Assembly (NCBI GenBank): GCA_029718625.1
Contig: CM056378.1
Location: 67,789,027-67,853,026, forward strand
Length of the DNA stretch: 64,000 bases
Source: Synaphobranchus kaupii
Taxonomy: Eukaryota > Chordata > Actinopteri > Anguilliformes > Synaphobranchidae
Direction: 5' to 3'
Both the position numbers and the translations under genes were made by a program. The notes under the pieces are model-generated. The model was not told the origin of the DNA, did not search any database, and was given only the letters and a program-made list of their open reading frames with translations. Shown piece after piece: positions 33,851 through 46,105 of the stretch (its first letter is position 1; the number at the start of each line of letters is the position of its first letter).

Positions 33851-35311
33851 AAGGCATGGGCGCCGGAAAGGGGGGTGCCAGGGGGCCATTGCGCCCCCCC
33901 CCACTTTTACCATCCTCACGAATCCCTGTATCCCTGCTAATGCCCCTATAATCGCAACACTTAGCCTACCGTAAAAAGATGTTGCCTGCATTCCCGTCCA
34001 CTCTAATCAGACAACCTGCTTTACTGGTGAATACATCCATGAATGCTTCAGTAAAATTTAGAGATACGGTCGATTGAATTACATTGGCGGAAAGCTGTGG
34101 TTCTTGCCGTTCCTGGCACATATATACCTTTGTGGTGAGATGACGGTAAAGGTTCAAAACGGAGGTTAAAAACAGGATCTGCAAAACTTCTTTTTTCAGT
34201 TATTGCCCCATTGCCCATTGCTACAGTGGCCCATACCCATTGCCCATTGCTGGCTATATTGTACAATATTGCTGGCAATATTGCCTGAAAATATTGCCTG
34301 TGTACCATCAGCTTTAGACATATGGTAAAATTATGCACGTAAACATTAAAAAATACAGACTAGGCTAACGTCACAATCAAAGTCCGTTGTTACACAAATC
34401 AAATGCATGCAGTGTACATCAACCAATAAAATTGTTTCAATGATGTGTTCACGCTGTCGGTTGAGCTGTTAAAGTTAGCTAGCTCAGCTCAGCTAGCTAT
34501 CAATAGCCCTGTAGCCTGCATGTATTTGCGAACATGCTTCTGCCAAAATGTCAAAAGAATCAGAGCATAAGAAATTAAAGTGCAGCCAAACAAAACTAAA
34601 CATTAATGTTACATCCACGCCGTCCACAACTGTTGGGGTTTGAGTCAAGGCAATCAAAATTCACCCCAAGTTTATTTAGGATTGGCTATGAATTACATTT
34701 TCACAACAGCAGGACGCGCTAATAATTTACCAGTAACGTTAGCCTAGAGGCTAAATCATTTTGGTGAATGTGGAGGAATGTGAAGATGAAGAAGTAGCCT
34801 AGGATGGTCAGTACTTTCCTGATTTTTAGTTCAATATGGCTTTGGGACAGAAATATAGACGGTAGAAGGAGAGAAGTGCGCTGCTGTGCTGACTGAACGC
34901 GTATACGTTATAGTTGCTATTGCTTGCTGCTCCTCGGCGGCCATGTAGCTGTCCTGTATACTCGTAGTTTCTGCTAATTGAACAAATAAATGATTGTATC
35001 TTGTACATTTTGACTTTTAACGTTAGATAAGTGATTATATACAGTGTGCGAATTCCTCTCCTCTACGTGACCAATCTTCATCCCAGGCTGGGATGCTATC
35101 ATTCCCCCCTCTGATACTTGTCTTTCATTCTGAATGTGTGTTATAGTAAATCCCGAACAACAAATAAATACATTTCCGAGTGTCAAAATTAGTTCAGAAG
35201 TTATGTTCGCCATCTGCACTGCTCTAATCAGGTGAAGCCTAACGGTACCATTTTGGCATTTTTATTAATAATCATAGGCGTCATTTCCATGGGGGACGTG
35301 TCCCCCACATA
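33851..35311. other. Unassigned interval, perhaps a hAT-type or similar element
   Basis: GGGCGCCGGAAAGGGGGG near 33858 and TTTCCATGGGGGACGTGTCC near 35284 look like the G/C-rich ends of DNA transposons. A similar CGTAATTTCCACTGGGG end occurs near 41712. No transposase was seen. Confidence 0.3.
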
Positions 35312-35970
35312 TGGAACGCCGTTTGGGCCAAAACCTGTATTTGATCGTGTTAAGACGTCCATTTTGGACGTCTACGTCTTAAGACGACAGAAAATACTGT
35401 GTTAACACGTCTTAAGGCATTTAAAATTGGGTGCTACCACTTCATCAGTTTCTGAGGGGAAACCCTTCATACAATCATTGCAAGAGAGAACAATTCCCCA
35501 CTAAACCTACCTTGTATGAATTGAGGTTAAGAAATAATATTGATTGAATTGGGCTTAAGAAATAATATTGATTTACGGTGACATTATTAACATCTGCATT
35601 TTTTGTAGGTTACTGGTTACTTATTGAGAAAAACTGTAGCGTGTATACAATATCATAGCTACTTGACATATTCATCTAATGTGGTGTGTTCACCTAAGTG
35701 CCCACTAGATGGCAGTATTAGAGCACAAATGGCAACCAGTTGAATTTTGAGTAGATAGGGGGAAAAGAAAGAATTTGGTGTTCTGCAAGCCATTGATTTC
35801 GATGTAAACTGGTTAAGATCCTTTCTGATTAATGGCGAGATTTTTAGTACAGCAAAGGGGTATTTTGTTATGTAATGGTGGTGTGAATTATATTTTACAT
35901 TGTGGCTATTATGTTACATTGTGGCTATAAATGTTCAAATCCCCACTTTGACCACCTGTTGTGATTTTAT

Positions 35971-36155
35971 TCATTAAAGCAGGCTATTATTGGACAAAGT
36001 TTCACTGTCGCCATGATTCCTTCCTTTCCCATGTCCTAAATGCATAAGGGTGATAACCTAGTTAGCCTACTATTTTTCTGTTTTCCTTCAGTAATTGTCC
36101 CTATAATTAGGCTATAACACAGTTTTTTCTTTAGACAACATGTGCATTACACACA
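35971..36155. repeat. Left arm of a 185-bp inverted repeat (partner 38664-38844)
   Basis: TCATTAAAGCAGGCTATTAT to AACATGTGCATTAC is closely repeated, inverted, at 38664-38844. The pair interleaves with the inverted ends of the 35312-37597 element. Confidence 0.85.
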
Positions 36156-36597
36156 CATTTGAGTATTTTTGTTGCATTCCTTGTTATATAAATCTAAAAT
36201 AGAAACTTTCCATAATTTGTGGATACTAATCCCTTTGTTGAATATTGGTACCAATTGCATTCGTTTAGGCTATCGACTATCATCTTTTCCTGTTGTGGTG
36301 AATAAATAGCATGAGCTGTCCAGATTATTGAAATAATTTGATTCAAAACTAGTGTTTTTCTCAACTCCACATGCTCTGGTAGCTATGCAAATAAAGTTTG
36401 AGCATACTATTTTTTAAATTCAAAATCACTCTTTAATGAATGCGGAGGAGACCATTCATCATTAATTTACAATCTCCCTAAATGCATATCTGTCTGCAAG
36501 GTGCAGGTATTAAGAATACACTCTCCATGCTGTATGGTTGGTGTCTGCACTCATCCCCGTTCCCCAGTAGAGGTGCGCAACTTTCTCCCTTTAATTA

Positions 36598-37071
36598 CCC
36601 AGATAGTAAGCGAACGTTGAATCAACGTAGATTAAATGTGGAATTCCGACGTGGATTCAACATAAATTTGCTCATCGAAATCATGTTGAATCAACGTCAG
36701 AATACAGACAAATATTGAATAATCATCAAAATTGGTTATTTCTTCGCCCACAGTACACTCACTGCAATGAAGTTGTATTTTTATCCATTTTATGTGTTCA
36801 GCTGGCAAAGCAATTTATGACGTTAGGCGAATTATTTAGGCAACTGACATTATTGGCTACTAACTAGTTCAGTTAGCTAATGGAGTGAGTCAGTGATGGC
36901 GACAAACATTAAAACTTTTAAATATCATGTTAATATTTAACCTTGATTATTCAATATTTGTCGGTACTCTGACATTGATTCAACGTGATCTTGATGAGCA
37001 AATTGATGTTGAATCAACGTCAGAATTCCATATTGAATCTACGTCGATTCAACGTTCGCTTGCTATCTGGG
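36598..37071. mobile_element. MITE with long inverted repeats, CCCAGATAG ends
   Basis: CCCAGATAGTAAGCGAACGT at the left and its counterpart ending CTATCTGGG at the right are flanked by TA (or TTA/TAA). Arms of about 130 bp are rich in TTGAATCAACGT. No coding sequence. Confidence 0.88.
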
Positions 37072-38663
37072 TAATAAGACTGAATAGTTTGGCATGCTCA
37101 GCTTGTCTTGTCGGCTGGAAGAACAAATGTTGGTATGTGCTAATTAAATCCCTGACTAGAGACACTTCTATTTATATGCGCAGTTTAAGTTTTGTGAAAT
37201 GCCCATGTAGTTGGCCAATGTTGATAATGCACTAACCCAAAAGGGCTGGAGCACTGTACATTTAAATATAAGCCGTGGTTCTCTACCTTTTTCTAAACTG
37301 TCAAATGGACTGTCCCAAATACTACGTAGCCCAAACGTAGAGCCCACATGACCACAACGTATGCATACGTACAGCACAACGCAGCCCCTACGTAAAAAAG
37401 GGGTGGGTAAATCTCTGGTTACGCAGCCCCTACGTCAAAAAGGGGTGGGTATGTTGACGCCAACCAGTGGCATGGATCCTTAATGGTCCAAATGCCTTAA
37501 GACGTTCAAAATGGATGTCTTAAGACAAATAAATTTGACGTCTTAACACGAACAAATTTGACGTCGAAATATAGGTTTTGGCCCAAACGGCGTTCCATAC
37601 CCACAATATCTGAGAAAGCCTATGGATGAAAGCGCCTACAGCACATGCCCGAGGTTGTATACGGTAATTAGTGGGCGGGCCAACAATGTTGCTCCATTTA
37701 ATTACATTATTGGGGCGATAGACTAGATAAACAAACTACAATGTAGCAAAGCAGGGTTTCATTTCAGGCGGCCCCCCCTGCCTGTTGCAATTATGTAGAC
37801 TGCGAGGCTGTATAGAGTGGAAACGTGAGGCTTAGGTTCCGTGAGCAAAAACTCCATTCACTGTTGAAATTTTTATATTTTTTTATTTTTTATTTATTTA
37901 TTTATTTCGGCACGCATATAGTCACACTTCATCACAATTTCTGTAATATGCCCTGAACAAACACAGTACCTGCCGAAAAGGGATATGGGAAAAAGCAGCC
38001 TGCTTATCAAATGTCCCGCCCCAATTCCTAACTCAAATTTAAATGTTCACATTATACATTTGTTTAAAACAGATTTTTTCGTATCACAACAGCATAGCTG
38101 AATTTATCCATTGCGATTGCTGTGTCCAAATGGTCTGCATCCTGTGTAATAGCATAGGCCTACTGTATGCTGCTTAGGCTACTGCATACTGTTTAGTGAC
38201 AAAAATGTCCTCCATAGGCTACTATTATCAGTGAAAACTCGGAAATAAGTATATTATTTGGGGATTTTAAGCACACTACATTTAGAGAACATTTTGCCTG
38301 CTTAACGTTCCAATGTAGGCTACTCAATTATCATAACGTTACTCAATAGTAGCCTATAGAAGGGTGTTGAATCGGACACAGCCGTTGACAGCCTAACGTG
38401 AAACACCTTCATGCACTCTCGTCTTTGCCTGAATTACGTTGATTTGCGAGGCATTTCTGATAATCATAGCCTATGCTAAAATAATGCTAATAAAGTGCAA
38501 GGAACTTTACTTAGGTCTACAGCATTTAGATGCAGCTTTTCTGAATTTGGCAATGGTATAATTTAACAACAAACAATACGAGGACGAGTAGTGAGCTTTG
38601 GTAGCTCAGCTACCTCTTTACAATAAAGCATAATGGAAGTAGCTTAATAGGCTACCCTAGTAT

Positions 38664-38844
38664 CCAACATGTGTGTAATGCACATGTTGTCTAAAGAAAA
38701 AACTGTTATAGCCTAATTATAGGGACAATTACTGAAGGAAAACAGAAAAATAACTAGGTTATCACCCTTATGCATTTAGGACATGGGAAAGGAAGGAATC
38801 ATGGCGACAGTGAAACTTTGTCCAATAATAGCCTGCTTTAATGA
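38664..38844. repeat. Right arm of the inverted repeat starting at 35971
   Basis: Reverse complement of 35971-36155 with few differences. Its outer end directly abuts a Tc1 terminal remnant at 38845. Confidence 0.85.
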
Positions 38845-38873
38845 AGGGGTGTGCAGACTTTCCAGCTTGACTG
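38845..38873. mobile_element. Tc1 terminal inverted repeat remnant
   Basis: GGGGTGTGCAGACTTTCCAG plus CTTGACTG at a TA matches the right end of the Tc1 at 48520-49946 (49918-49946) with one difference. Nothing else of that element is present here. Confidence 0.85.
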
Positions 38874-39514
38874 TATGTGGTACTTCCTGCAGAAAGAGGG
38901 GATTTGGGTCAAATAGTTCAGCCAGGAGTTGTAGTATATGCATGCTACACGTTTAGCTTTGCAACGTACGTCCCTAACGGACATTCTCTCTCGGAGAGAG
39001 TTCAGTGCAGTGATCACATGTGCACCCGTTGAAATGGAAACCAATATTGTTGATATCTTGCAGGTAGTGTGATTGCCTACAGCCTTTGTAAATTGAGTAG
39101 CCTACATGGGGTGGGTAACTATTTGGACAGCGTGTGATGTTCTGTTTGCTGGCCCCATCATTATAAGCTCAAACGGGGGCTCAGCAGCAGCTTGAGCTAG
39201 CGGGTTTTGTGTGTATGAGAGAGAGAGAGAGAGAGCGAGCAAAGCAGCCACTGAGTGCTATCCAGAGTAGAAATTAGCTTTTGGATACTAGTGGGAAAAA
39301 AATAGCTGGGGTGTGGTTTGATACCTGGAGCTCAGCCCCTATATTATTACCTTATCATGCCCAGATTTAGGCATTTTTCGAATTTCAAAAGGGGGCGGGG
39401 TCTATCGAAACCAGCATGTTTTGTTACCCTTTAAATTGAGTGATTAATATTTTTACGGTGCAGTCATTTTTAAGTCCAATTCAGTCGGGGCCCGACACTA
39501 ATTTAGCTTTAACC
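38874..39514. other. Unassigned interval with a GA microsatellite
   Basis: A (GA)n run lies at 39216-39236. No gene recognised. Confidence 0.4.
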
Positions 39515-40112
39515 AACCCCCCCATTTTTTATCGGGGGGGCCTGAAGAAGACAGGAAACCCTGCAAAGACCAGTTATGCATGAAATTATAAACAACATCA
39601 AAAGCATATCTGATACAGTAAGGTTCTTACCAGAACCTAATTCACAAGCCCAAGTCAGGGCAACAAGTTCAGCGACTTGAGCAAAATTAGAGCTTGGAAG
39701 ATGGCCAGATGCCACAGCCTGGCCAGAAATGTCAACAACTGCATGAAAAGTAATTGGGTGGGGCCTGTCATAGTAACGGGACTCATCAACAGAGTGATAG
39801 ATAAGAGGAGTTTCAGAAATTTCTGTCAGAGGAAGAAAGTCAGGTGATAAGTGCCATTGGTCCATCACCCTCAACAGGCAAAAGACTCTGGGTGCACAGT
39901 GGATGAGTGTGATTTGTGGGGCCAGTAAAATGGCTTCCCATTGTGATCCATCTAGTGGCTGATACGCGGAAAAAGCGGCTAAGGGTTAAGATATGAACGT
40001 CGTATGCAACATTGACAAAGAGTGGGGCTCCTGAAACCAGAGGAGCAGGAACAGTCATAGCACTGTGTAACAAGGAGATAGACTTGAGGAACTTGATTTC
40101 AAACATGAACAC
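39515..40112 (-). pseudogene. Endogenous retrovirus-type pol remnant (connection and RNase H)
   Basis: Two minus-strand frames (39840-40112 and 39509-39874) encode a degraded connection segment followed by an RNase H-like region. Landmarks are VDESRYYDR, VVDISGQAVASG, a SSNFAQVAELVALTWACEL helix and GKNLTV, which resemble vertebrate gamma/epsilon-type retroviral RNase H. The frames are offset, the usual Tyr-Thr-Asp after GKNLTV is altered, and no gag, env, integrase or LTR was found. It is an old broken copy with no coding potential for a virus. Confidence 0.75.
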
Positions 40113-40498
40113 GATTCAAACAAAACAATCGTCAAACAACATAATTAATACAGTCTTCAGTTACAAACACATATGCCTTTGTCTCCTCAACATAACGGAG
40201 TGAAATTCGTACCTCTGGGTAGAGCGCTCGAACTTCCACGGGTCTCGTCGCTTGTGATTGAACTAACTAGCTAATGGAGCACCTTTTATCACAACACAGC
40301 AGACCCAAAGAAAGTTTGAGACAGACTCCACCCCTGCTCGCAGCACCAGAATCTCTTAGTCAATCCGAAATGTTAAAACCTCCATACTATTGTTACAAGA
40401 CATCTCCGAAACCAGCCAGACATCAGGGCACCTTCTGCACAATCCCCAATACACAAACCTACAACATTATCTGTATGTTCCCAGACAAAATGTGCTTC
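40113..40498. other. Unassigned interval
   Basis: No feature recognised between the retroviral remnant and the chimeric Tc1 element. Confidence 0.3.
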
Positions 40499-41179
40499 TA
40501 CAGTTGAAGTCAGAAGTTTACATACACTTAGGTTGAAGTCATTAAAACTAATTTTTAACCACTCCACAGATATAATGTTGGCAAACTATAGTGTTGGCCA
40601 GTCAGTTAGGATATCTATTTTGTGCATGACACAAGTAATTTTTCCAACAATTGTTTACAGACAGATTATTTAGCTTTTAATTCACTATATCACAATTCCA
40701 GTGGTTCAGAAGTTTACAAATACTAAGTTGACTGTACCTTAAAATTTTTAATATTTGGTCGCATATCCTTTGCATGCCATGACTTCCTGATGTCTGTGAC
40801 CCTTGTATAAATAAGATATCAAGACTCTTGATATCTTATTTTCTGGTACTCTTACAAGCGATACTATAATGTCTTTGCATTTGAATGGATCTCTATGGGA
40901 ACTGAGGGGTGGGACTAGATTTAGCTGTAAATTATGCTGGAACAGTATGGAATACATGATTGGTAAAATGGCTGTAAGTCATCAAGGGTCTGAAGTATCA
41001 AACAAGCCTCAAACCATCACTGTGCTGCCAGATATGCAGTAGATATGGATGGATCACTTTAAGGGTTGTTTCTCCTGACAAATTTTCTATGGAAAAATAA
41101 GTCAGGAGAAGAAACTCTTCAAGTTATCCATCCATATCTACTGTGTTCACCGTCATGTCTAAAATGATCCAGAATTATT

Positions 41180-41335
41180 TCATTTCTGCAATAGCCACCA
41201 CTATAAAAAATGAAATTAAACAAAGTAGTGGTCCCTTTGTCTCTTGACAGACTGATGAGACCACAGACCTAAGCTGTCACTCAGCGGTCTATCATTGTTA
41301 GATATGTAGATGACCAGGGTTCCTGTTTTTGGGGT
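41180..41335 (+). pseudogene. hAT-type transposase fragment
   Basis: The + strand reads IATTIKNEIKQSSGPFVS, then TDETTDLSCHSA and, after a frameshift, SIIVRYVDDQGSCFW. This resembles the start of the RNase H-like fold in hAT-derived (ZMYM-like/DUF4371) transposases, where DETTD contains a catalytic Asp. It has an in-frame stop and a frameshift and is under 60 codons. Confidence 0.6.
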
Positions 41336-41884
41336 TTTTTAGTTTTACATAAATCTTTTAGTGTTTCTTTTCCTGAAAAGCCTATGCAAGACAAGGGGGT
41401 TTTACATATAGCAGCATTGTAGTGATTTATTAAGAGTTAAACAAGGACAACTTATGGGAAAAGGCAACGTATTTAATGTAAATGTGGTTGACAAATGTTC
41501 CAGGCCCAGTGGGAGAATCAAAACGACAAAAGGGTATTTGAGATATAGTATTAAATAATGTAAGATTACCATACTGCTAAGGACAACTGGCTACATAACG
41601 CTATGTCATTGTTATAGTATCATAATACAGAAAGTTATGTAGTCTATATCGTATAATTTTTCGGACGGGATTCTTTTCTTCATAGTAAGTGAAGTAAGTT
41701 CATAGTAAGCAGGGTCGTAATTTCCACTGGGGATGGGGGGGACATGTCCCCCTTCCAACTCCCCCTCCCCTCTCCTCTCGCACTGTCATTCAAACCGATT
41801 CAAACAGCCAGCCAGCAGCTCAGCAGTTCATAAAAGTGAAACACCAACAGCAGCTAAATTTAGAATAAATGTCCCATGTTCACA

Positions 41885-42001
41885 TTTTGCAAGGGCTGAG
41901 AGTCTGTCTGTGGTCATTGTGGTTATTTCTGTAGGAAACCCTGAAAAGTGCCAAACTCTCGGTGCTAACTTGGCAGATGGCATACCTGCCATCCCAATCA
42001 A
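41885..42001 (+). repeat. Family C repeat fragment
   Basis: AGTGCCAAACTCTCGGTGCT, ACTTGGCAGATGGCATACCT and GCCATCCCAAT match 15540-15655 and the reverse complement of 63655-63775. Confidence 0.85.
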
Positions 42002-42420
42002 AACCACTGAGACTCACTGCCTTCAGTGTCTTATCATGGCACCCAGTCATTTGTTTCATGCCATTCCAGGCAGCTTTTAAATAGTTACTTCTGAATTCTT
42101 CTTCAATCTTTTCCTGATCATTTGTTTTAGACCTCACAATTTCAGACCTCAATTTTATTATGATATCCCTCTCCATAATCCTATCTCCTCCATTAAAAGC
42201 AGCTTTCCTCTGACATATTAAGCTTTTTAATGATTTTGAGAACCAGGGTTTATTATTAGGAAAGACTTTTATCTCCTTGGATGGAATCACAGAGTCCTTG
42301 CAGAAATCAACATAGCAGCACATAATGTCAGTTGGTTCATTTATATTGTCCAGTCGGTTGCTGAACACCGACCAATCTGTGCACCTGAAACAGCCCTGAA
42401 TATTGCAGAGTATTTTGATG
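42002..42420 (-). pseudogene. LINE (Rex/L2-like) endonuclease-RT linker fragment
   Basis: The minus strand encodes FRCTDWSVFSNRLDNINE, CYVDFCKDSVIPS, then NNKPWFSKSLKSLICQRKAA and SNYLKAAWNGMKQMTG. The YxxFC...IPS, NNKPW and W-N/K-G-M blocks are the linker upstream of RT in fish Rex1/L2-type LINEs, a different LINE group from the Tx1/L1-type copies. Neither the endonuclease nor the RT is retained. Confidence 0.8.
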
Positions 42421-42734
42421 TTGTTGGGTCACAGACATCAGGATGTCTTGGCATGCAAAGCCAAAGGATATGCGACCAAATATTAAAAATTTAAAGGCAC
42501 AGTCAACTTAGTGTATGTAAAGTTCTGACCCACTGGAATCGTGATATAGTGAATTAAAAGTGAAATATTCTGTCTGTAAACAATTGTTGGAAAAGTTACT
42601 TGTGTCATGCACAAAGTAGATGTCCTAACGGACTTGCCAACGCTATAGTTTGCTAACATTAAATCTGTGGAATGGTTGAAAATGAGTTTTAATGACTTGA
42701 CCTAAGTGTATGTAAACTTCCGACTTCAACTGTA

Positions 42735-44316
42735 CATTTCCTGGATCATTAACTCTGTCCACAAGTTTTGCAAAATCTGAGGATGATATGCAGAACTACT
42801 AAAGGTCTATGATGCAAATATAGCAGTGTACCCTGTTGTCCATTAGTGTCTCCAAATCTATCCAAATGGCTAAATTGTGCACTGCTTTAAATAAAAAAAT
42901 TATGATATATTTAACTACAAATCAACAGTTTTGGCTCATAAAACTCACTTTTGCATAATTTTCAAGTGGGAATTACTATATGTTCATCAGTATAGGGGGT
43001 AGATATATATGGGTCCAAAACCCCTATGCAAAACATGTCATGAAATGAATAAAAGTTTTGTCCATTATAAAGCATATACAGTTGCTCCTTCTGATGGCTT
43101 AAGATATTGATATCACAGTATTACATGCACCTAAATATGTTGCCTAATCATTCACTCTTGTATCTCAATAAAACATCACTTTTCCCTGTACTCCACAGCA
43201 TGTATACTTTTGTCCTGGGATTGCATTTTTCTGTTGTTTTTAAAAAAAAATTTATGTTCCTATTCATAATGACTCCAAGGAAATTTTTACCATAATCTAC
43301 CACATATCAGCGCAAGGTAAATTCCAATGAGCATTTGTCATGCCCTAAGAGACAAGTATATACACCATAGCCTATATTATGTACGATAACATGAACATAA
43401 AATAATATTCCACCATCTGCAAAATGCTGCCAAATGTTCTATCTTCAATGAACATCGGTAGCCTACATCAAAAATGAATGTAACGATTGCACTACAGTAT
43501 GTGAAATGCACTCAAAATGCGAAAATAACAATAGGGCTATCAAACATATTGGAAAGGCAGTGCTCGAGTGGAAACACAAACGTACATATGTAGCATTTTA
43601 GATGCAAAAATACATATCGTAAAAGGGAAACTCCCCTCCCTAATGCGTTTTCTATAGAGCTTGTGTAATACCAGACCATTAAAACGAAAACTGGGCTGTA
43701 GTAAATTGTTTAAAGCACCCAAAAAGACATGACATATACCGTTGCTAAGGTTATAATGTACTCTAAAAAGCCGACAATTAAACCAGAATGAACTGTAATG
43801 AATGAGACAGGCTTACATGGCATGGGGGTATTACGAGTCGACGTTTCAGATCGTGTAATAGCGGTATAAAGTGTTGCATATTTCTCAAACCGATTGTAAC
43901 AGACAATAAATGACCACTGAATTTTGAAAGGAACATCTCGATGTGTAAAACCAATGGTAGGATTGTATATTTATTTCATGTTTAGTAGCATATATTGCTA
44001 GTAGAATACATGGTAGAATGAGACAGTACTTTCAGTTTATTTTGCATTTGAGTGAGCAGGGTTTTTCACGGCTTTTCTGGCATACGATCAGGCTATTGTT
44101 GGGTTATCTTGTTGCTATGACGGAATTCTAATTTTATATGATTAATAAATATATTTATGAACTCAAACATAGACGCTATAGTCCACTATGTCACGCATGG
44201 GTAGGTATAGACTAGGTGGGGGTTGCTTGTTAAATGGACTTACTACGGGGAAATAGTGACACTTAGAAACTCCGTATTCCGCAGAAATTGTCACGAACCG
44301 TCCACCAATAAATGTT
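42735..44316 (-). mobile_element. Family A element, copy A4 (inverted)
   Basis: Reverse complement of A3 from about 26400 back to 24062, without the SINE: GCATGTATACTTTTGTCC near 43198 is the empty site. It begins at the TA beside the chimeric element and ends at CCACCAATAAA near 44316. A left-end TIR in matching orientation lies 0.9 kb further on (45195-45237), so 44317-45194 may be an insertion. Confidence 0.85.
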
Positions 44317-45194
44317 AGTTGAAGCACCACCATATAGTCAGACGACAGATGTGATCTAAAAACATTGATATTCCTTTACCTAGCCATCTCCTGTTGAACA
44401 GAGTGGTCCACTGGCTGGCCTTTGCCTAACTTCACCTGAGGAGCCTGGACCTCACCCTGCGTTGTCTGATTTAATGACTGCGTAATTCAATTAATTAGAC
44501 TCTGTGTAGCCGACTCAATGTCAGCATGTCCCTGTTAAGGTTTAAACACAGGTTTATTGTCTGTAACCTTGCTACTTTTACACTAACTGCCTGTAAGATT
44601 GCTTACGAGTGAGCTAACTAAAATTAAGTAATTGCTATGAACGTTAGCTGGCTAGCTATAATTTGCTGTCAGATCTGCACAAAATAAAACAGGGTAAAGA
44701 TAGAAAACCATTAAATATTAAAACTCAGGCTACCTAAGTTCGGGACTGATCACTACCACCAGACTGCGCCATGCCATTTTCCGCAAGCCCTACTGTTTTA
44801 CATTGCGAGCTCCATCAGCCAATAGGGTAAAGGTATTGCTCGCTGTTTTGATAATCGACTGGCCAGGCATGGTTCTACTTACGGATACAAAAAATACGAT
44901 TGCAGTCCGCGTGAAAAGACTGCCAAAATTCTGTACATAAACCGAATGCAGAGATTCAGAAAATAAGAGACGTACGTGCGTACAGACAGTTTTGTACGCA
45001 AAAAATATAATCGTATTGAATACAACTCGTCTTCTTTATTCACACCTTGTAAGTTTTCATTTACAGATAATTTTTATGCATTCACACATTTCCAAATTAC
45101 GGTTATGAACCGCAGTTTACATTAGGAATCTGTAATTTACTTTTACGAATCTTTCTTTTGTACATACGTATTTCTGGCAGTGATTTCACTCCAT
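44317..45194. other. Unassigned interval, possibly an insertion within A4
   Basis: No ORF. The part at 44880-45180 is rich in TACG words (GTACGCAAAAAATA, TACGTATTTCTGGCAG). The class is unknown. Confidence 0.35.
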
Positions 45195-45237
45195 AAAAAA
45201 GGTCCTGCCAGTGTCACCTTCTACGCAAAGGAGTTAA
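45195..45237 (-). mobile_element. Family A terminal sequence
   Basis: TACGCAAAGGAGTTAA, read on the minus strand TTAACTCCTTTGCGTAGA, equals the left end at 46519 and resembles those at 23951 and 11656. Confidence 0.8.
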
Positions 45238-45502
45238 TGCTTTAGAACAAGCCCACTTTCCTACGATTCCAGGGACAATGTGCTTCTATTCCTGGAGAGA
45301 AAATCTTGTATTTTTGGAAAAAATATTAATCTCTATTTCACAATGTAATTTTGATATTTTTATGCTTGTTTTATCTATTGTCCCCTAAAAGAAGATTGTC
45401 CCCCTGGAAGATTGCAGGAACTATTGTCGAATACAGAGTCATAGCTTGATCCAAGATTATTGCGAATACATGTGTAACCTTACACATAGCATCACACATC
45501 GG

Positions 45503-46105
45503 ATTAATTGGACAGTGACATTTTTTGTTATTTTGGTTCTGTACTCTAGCACTTTGAGTTTGAAAGGATACAATGAAAATGAGGTTGAAGTGCAGACTGT
45601 CAGCTTTCATTTGAGGGTATGTCCATCTATATCGGATGAACCGTTTAGAAATTATGGAACCTTTTGTATGTATTTTCAGGCATCAAAAAATATTGAACAG
45701 TTTAACAATGTAGAATAAAGTAATCATTTTTAATATTTGGTCGCATATCCTTTGCATGCCATGACTTCCTGATGTCTGTGACCCATCGAAATCAAAAAAC
45801 TCTTGATATCTTATTTTTAGGTACTCTTACAAGCAATATTATAACTTATCTGCATTTGAATGGATCTCTTTGCGAATTGGGGGGTGGGACTCGATTTAGC
45901 TGTAAATTATGCTGGAACAGTATGGAATACATGGTTGGCACAATGGCTGTAAGTCATCAAGGGTCTGAGGTGTAAAACAAGCCTCAAACCATCACTCTGC
46001 TCCCAGATATGCAGTAGATGTAGATGGATCACTTTAAGGGTTGTTTCTCCTGACAAATTTTCCTATTGAACTCTATGGAAAAAAAGTCAAGAGAAGAAAC
46101 CCTTC
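45503..46105 (-). mobile_element. Family B Tc1 derivative, copy B4
   Basis: It parallels B2: TTGGACAGTGACATTTTTTG, the transposase C-terminal segment near 45735-45785 (minus strand), then the arm sequence to AACCCTTCACG. A short frame at 45772-45975 is incidental. Confidence 0.8.

Larger units (their letters stand above)
35312..37597. mobile_element. Element with TGGAACGCCGTTTGGGCC inverted ends and TA flanks
   Basis: TGGAACGCCGTTTGGGCC plus AAAACCT at 35312 is mirrored exactly at 37597, and TA lies outside on both sides. Both subterminal regions are rich in TTAAGACGT/ACGTCTTAA words (four near 35355-35425, three or more near 37495-37560). No ORF. A Tc1/mariner-type or other TA-inserting element is possible. 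Confidence 0.8.
40501..42732. mobile_element. Chimeric element: Sleeping Beauty-type IR/DR ends around foreign cargo
   Basis: Both ends begin CAGTTGAAGTC(A/G)GAAGTTTA at a TA. Each end keeps an outer direct repeat and an inner one (near 40700-40722 and 42486-42530). Directly inside each IR (40736-40800 and 42420-42484), in inverted orientation, lies the transposase 3' end of a different Tc1 family (family B, GTCGCATATCCTTTGCATGC). Between these are family B arm sequence (to about 41150), a hAT-like transposase scrap, a family C piece and a LINE linker fragment. No own transposase ORF. It could be trans-mobilised if a matching transposase existed; that is inference. Confidence 0.75.
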
